NCBI GenBank assembly: GCA_017522515.1
Contig: JAFWZH010000203.1
Span: 1-14,571 of the forward strand
Direction of reading: 5' to 3'
DNA: 14,571 nt
From: Clostridia bacterium
GTDB lineage: Bacteria > Bacillota_A > Clostridia > UBA1212 > UBA1255
The notes under the pieces are model-generated. The model was not told where the DNA came from. It did not search any database and saw only the letters and a program-made list of their open reading frames with translations. The position numbers and the translations under genes are program-made. How positions within the stretch are numbered: position 1 is the stretch's first letter; each line of letters starts with the position of its first letter. Below, one piece after another: positions 12,802 to 14,571 of this stretch.

Positions 12802-12981
12802 ATGGAGAATAAAATTACAATGCTTACGATTAAGGAAGCCGCCGCTATGGTTGAGGGTTTAACGGAATACCGTGTCCGTCAGATGTGTGTGAATAAACAG
12901 ATCCCATGCATTATGGCGGGTAAGAAATATCTTATCAACAAGGAAACTCTCACGGAGTATCTCCGCGGTACAAAGGCTTAA
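12802..12981 (+). CDS. xis: excisionase-like small DNA-binding protein
   Basis: This 59-residue protein (MENKITMLTIKEAAAMVEGL, then VRQMCVNKQIPCIMAGKKYL, then INKETLTEYLRG) has the winged-helix pattern of excisionase/MerR-like helix-turn-helix proteins: a KEAA helix, a recognition helix, a GKKYLI wing and a final helix. It sits 112 bp before the integrase in the same direction, as expected for Xis, which bends att DNA and steers recombination to excision. GAGAGGAAG lies about 12 bases upstream. A 38-codon out-of-frame ORF (12746-12862) with an AAAGGA site overlaps its start and may be a leader peptide or chance. Confidence 0.85.
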   Translation: MENKITMLTIKEAAAMVEGLTEYRVRQMCVNKQIPCIMAGKKYLINKETLTEYLRGTKA

Positions 12982-12998
12982 AAAACATTGGAAAAGTT

Positions 12999-13058
12999 GG
13001 CTTGTGGACTGGATATATTAGTTATAATGTGATATAATTGGTGTACAGTCCGCAAGCC
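12999..13058 (+). promoter_or_regulatory. integrase promoter framed by a 13-bp inverted repeat
   Basis: GGCTTGTGGACTG (12999-13011) faces CAGTCCGCAAGCC (13046-13058), 12 of 13 matching and the odd pair being G-T in RNA. Between them lie two TATAAT boxes (13023-13028 and 13033-13038), the second with an extended TG motif. The repeat could be an operator, a recombinase or Xis arm site, or an RNA stem. Confidence 0.55.
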
Positions 13059-13093
13059 ATAAATCTTTAGTATCAAAAGGAGGACGATACTCT

Positions 13094-14290
13094 ATGGCTA
13101 ATATAAGAAAAAGAGGAAACACTTATCAGATAAGAGTTTCCTGTGGATATGATATACGAGGTGTTCAGCAATTCCAGAGCAAGACGTGGAAACCCGATGA
13201 GGGTATGACACCGAAACAGATTGAAAAAGAGCTTAACCGTCAGGCAATTCTCTTTGAGGAAGAATGTAAAAAGGGACAGGTTACTGCGTCTGTTAAATTC
13301 GAAACTCTTGCAGAAGAATGGTTTGAGCAGTATGCTAAAATACAGCTCAGAAGCACAACCTACACACGATTAAGACAGCTTACAAAGCGTGTGTATCCTG
13401 CGATAGGACATCTTCGTATGGATAAAATAACAGCAAGAATAATTCAGAATTTTATAACAGACCTTGCAATGAACGGAAAAAGCTTTAAAACAGGTAAGCC
13501 GATTTCAAGCAAGACAGTTGTTCATCACCTGAGCTTTATTTCCGATGTGTTCAACTATGCAATCCGTATGGATATGCTGACTGATAATCCGTGCAGGAGA
13601 GTTATTCCGCCGAAAGCAAAGGCTGCTGAAAAGGATTATTATACACTTGAAGAAGTTGAAAAGCTGTTTGAGTTGCTGAGAGGTGAGCCGCTAAAATATC
13701 AGGTTTTCTTCAATCTTGCAATATACAGTGGATTCCGCAGAGGTGAGCTTCTCGGTCTTGAATGGAAGGATATTGAATGGGAAACTGGTGTAATAAGTAT
13801 CAGAAGAACTTCAAACTACACAGCGGAAAAAGGTATCTACACTGATACAACCAAAACAAAGAAATCATTGCGTTCATTGAAGTTTCCCCAGTTTATCATC
13901 GATATGCTTAAAGCCTACAAGAAAGAGCAAGACGCTGAAAGAATACGACTTGGCTCAAAATGGGTTGATCACGACAGGCTGTTCGTTAAGTGGAATGGAG
14001 AACCTATGAATAACAATACACCATATTTCTGGTTCAATGAATTCTGCGAAAAGCACGATTTCAGGTTCTGTGATATCCACAGCTTCAGACATCTAAATGC
14101 AAGTCTTCTTATCAACGCGGGAATAGATGCGGTTGCAGTATCAGGTGCATTAGGTCATGCTCATACAAGTACAACCTTAAACATCTACAGCCATATGTTT
14201 CAACAGGCACAGGCGAGGGTAAGTAACGCTGTATCCGAAGCACTGGATTTCCATAAAAACAAAGATAAAAGTGATGAAAAAATGGCTTAA
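13094..14290 (+). CDS. int: tyrosine-family integrase
   Basis: This 398-residue integrase inserts and excises the element. It has an N-terminal arm-binding part (1-65), a SAM-like core-binding domain (about 66-165) and a catalytic domain with Arg215 (SGFRRGELLG), a Lys near 257 (TKTKKSLRSL), His329-x-x-Arg332 (DIHSFRHLNAS), His355 (LGHAHTSTT) and nucleophile Tyr365 (NIYSHMF). All catalytic residues are present. AAAGGAGG lies about 10 bases before the ATG. It points toward tRNA genes on the opposite strand, the usual place for an attachment site at a tRNA 3' end. No second copy of the tRNA-Glu end is found to the left, so the other end of the element is probably outside the window. Confidence 0.96.
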   Translation: MANIRKRGNTYQIRVSCGYDIRGVQQFQSKTWKPDEGMTPKQIEKELNRQAILFEEECKKGQVTASVKFETLAEEWFEQYAKIQLRSTTYTRLRQLTKRVYPAIGHLRMDKITARIIQNFITDLAMNGKSFKTGKPISSKTVVHHLSFISDVFNYAIRMDMLTDNPCRRVIPPKAKAAEKDYYTLEEVEKLFELLRGEPLKYQVFFNLAIYSGFRRGELLGLEWKDIEWETGVISIRRTSNYTAEKGIYTDTTKTKKSLRSLKFPQFIIDMLKAYKKEQDAERIRLGSKWVDHDRLFVKWNGEPMNNNTPYFWFNEFCEKHDFRFCDIHSFRHLNASLLINAGIDAVAVSGALGHAHTSTTLNIYSHMFQQAQARVSNAVSEALDFHKNKDKSDEKMA

Positions 14291-14323
14291 AAAATACTCC
14301 CCGAAATCGAAAAAATCGGGGAG
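14287..14323 (-). terminator. hairpin after the integrase, oriented for minus-strand transcripts
   Basis: CTCCCCGA (14297-14304) pairs with TCGGGGAG (14316-14323). The T run (TATTTTTTAAG) follows only on the minus strand, overlapping the integrase stop. It would stop tRNA read-through from entering the integrase gene antisense and may also act weakly for the integrase. Confidence 0.6.
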
Positions 14324-14384
14324 ATACATAGCACATTCAAAAATAATGGACAAACAATGGACAACGGCAATTTCTGTGAAAAGC

Positions 14385-14421
14385 AAAAACCCACAAACGC
14401 CGGTATATAGGCATTTGTGGG
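14385..14421 (-). terminator. terminator of the tRNA transcript
   Basis: On the minus strand CCCACAAATGCC (14421-14410), 8-base loop, GGCGTTTGTGGG (14401-14390), then TTTTTGCTTTT. A twelve-pair stem with one G-T pair, 9 bases past the tRNA-Glu 3' end. Confidence 0.85.
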
Positions 14422-14430
14422 AATGTGGTG

Positions 14431-14505
14431 TGGTGACCCGTACGGGAATTGAACCCATGATTCCGCCGTGAAAGGGCGATGTCTTAACCTCTTGACCAAC
14501 GGGCC
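14431..14505 (-). tRNA. tRNA-Glu (anticodon TTC), CCA encoded
   Basis: On the minus strand the gene runs from GGCCCGT to ACGGGTC-A-CCA, giving a seven-pair acceptor stem with one G-T pair. The anticodon arm GCCCTTTCACGGC holds TTC, and the T arm reads TGGGTTCAATTCCCG. It lies tail-to-tail with the integrase and is the best candidate attachment target. Confidence 0.95.
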
Positions 14506-14510
14506 GTATA

Positions 14511-14571
14511 TGGTAGCGGCAGTAGGATTCGAACCAACGACCAATCGGGTATGAACCGAGTACTCTAGCCA
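14511..14571 (-). tRNA. tRNA-Met (anticodon CAT), 5' part beyond the window
   Basis: The minus strand shows CTCGG-TTCATAC-CCGAT with anticodon CAT, a T loop TTCGAAT and a 3' end CCGCTACCA. The window cuts off the 5' acceptor strand and part of the D arm. Two mismatches are seen, C-T at pair 27/43 and T-T at pair 51/63. It is 5 bases upstream of tRNA-Glu on the same transcript. Elongator rather than initiator type is likely from the single weak-strong stem pattern. Confidence 0.85.

Noticed and set aside
12746..12862. 38-codon ORF overlapping the excisionase start
   Set aside because: It has a possible ribosome site but an Arg/Leu/Trp-rich product typical of an out-of-frame reading; kept only as a possible leader.
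1..14571. CRISPR array or rRNA genes
   Set aside because: No regularly spaced repeats of the right length and no rRNA-like sequence are seen.

Overview
The window looks like a low-GC Firmicute, most likely a gut or rumen clostridium of the Ruminococcus/Oscillospiraceae type. This rests on strong AGGAGG ribosome sites, sigma-A promoters with 17-bp spacers, a clostridial-type tRNA-Glu and a Tn1549-like mobilization module. The genus is inferred from general character, not from a marker gene.

Layout. (1) Positions 1-5443, minus strand: two ABC-2-type membrane permeases (one cut by the window edge), a small secreted protein of unknown function, and a complete agr-type quorum-sensing locus. The locus comprises the precursor peptide AgrD (short and easily missed), the processing peptidase AgrB, a GHKL sensor kinase and a LytTR response regulator. 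A small XRE repressor-like gene lies upstream. (2) Positions 5444-8476, plus strand: a dNTP triphosphohydrolase (Dgt-like, H-HD-D motif), a frameshifted C-terminal remnant of a type I restriction HsdR subunit, and a four-helix membrane protein, closed by a terminator. (3) Positions 8491-14290, plus strand: an integrative mobilizable element core with a sigma-like regulator, a RepA-type ATPase, an iteron-like cluster, an oriT-like hairpin region, MobC, a MobP-type relaxase with a second gene nested in another frame, an excisionase and a tyrosine integrase. (4) Positions 14385-14571, minus strand: a tRNA terminator, tRNA-Glu and a partial tRNA-Met, the likely chromosomal attachment side.

The main observation is a shared promoter design. 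The agrBD promoter (minus strand, 2568-2633) and the dNTPase promoter (plus strand, 5643-5708) carry the same pair of direct repeats (ATTTCGTGCC, 20-bp period) exactly 7 bp upstream of a -35 box with a 17-bp spacer. This is the geometry of a LytTR (AgrA-type) activator site. The simplest reading is that the quorum-sensing regulator switches on both its own signal operon and the nucleotide-depleting enzyme. Because dGTPases can act as anti-phage effectors and the next locus is the wreck of a restriction system, I propose a cell-density-controlled dNTP-depletion defence carried on or beside a mobilizable element. The enzyme family, agr components and promoter repeats are seen directly; the defence role is inference.

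The predicted signal is also unusual: the AgrD core has Ser (SMWGM) where the classical peptide has Cys, implying a lactone rather than a thiolactone.
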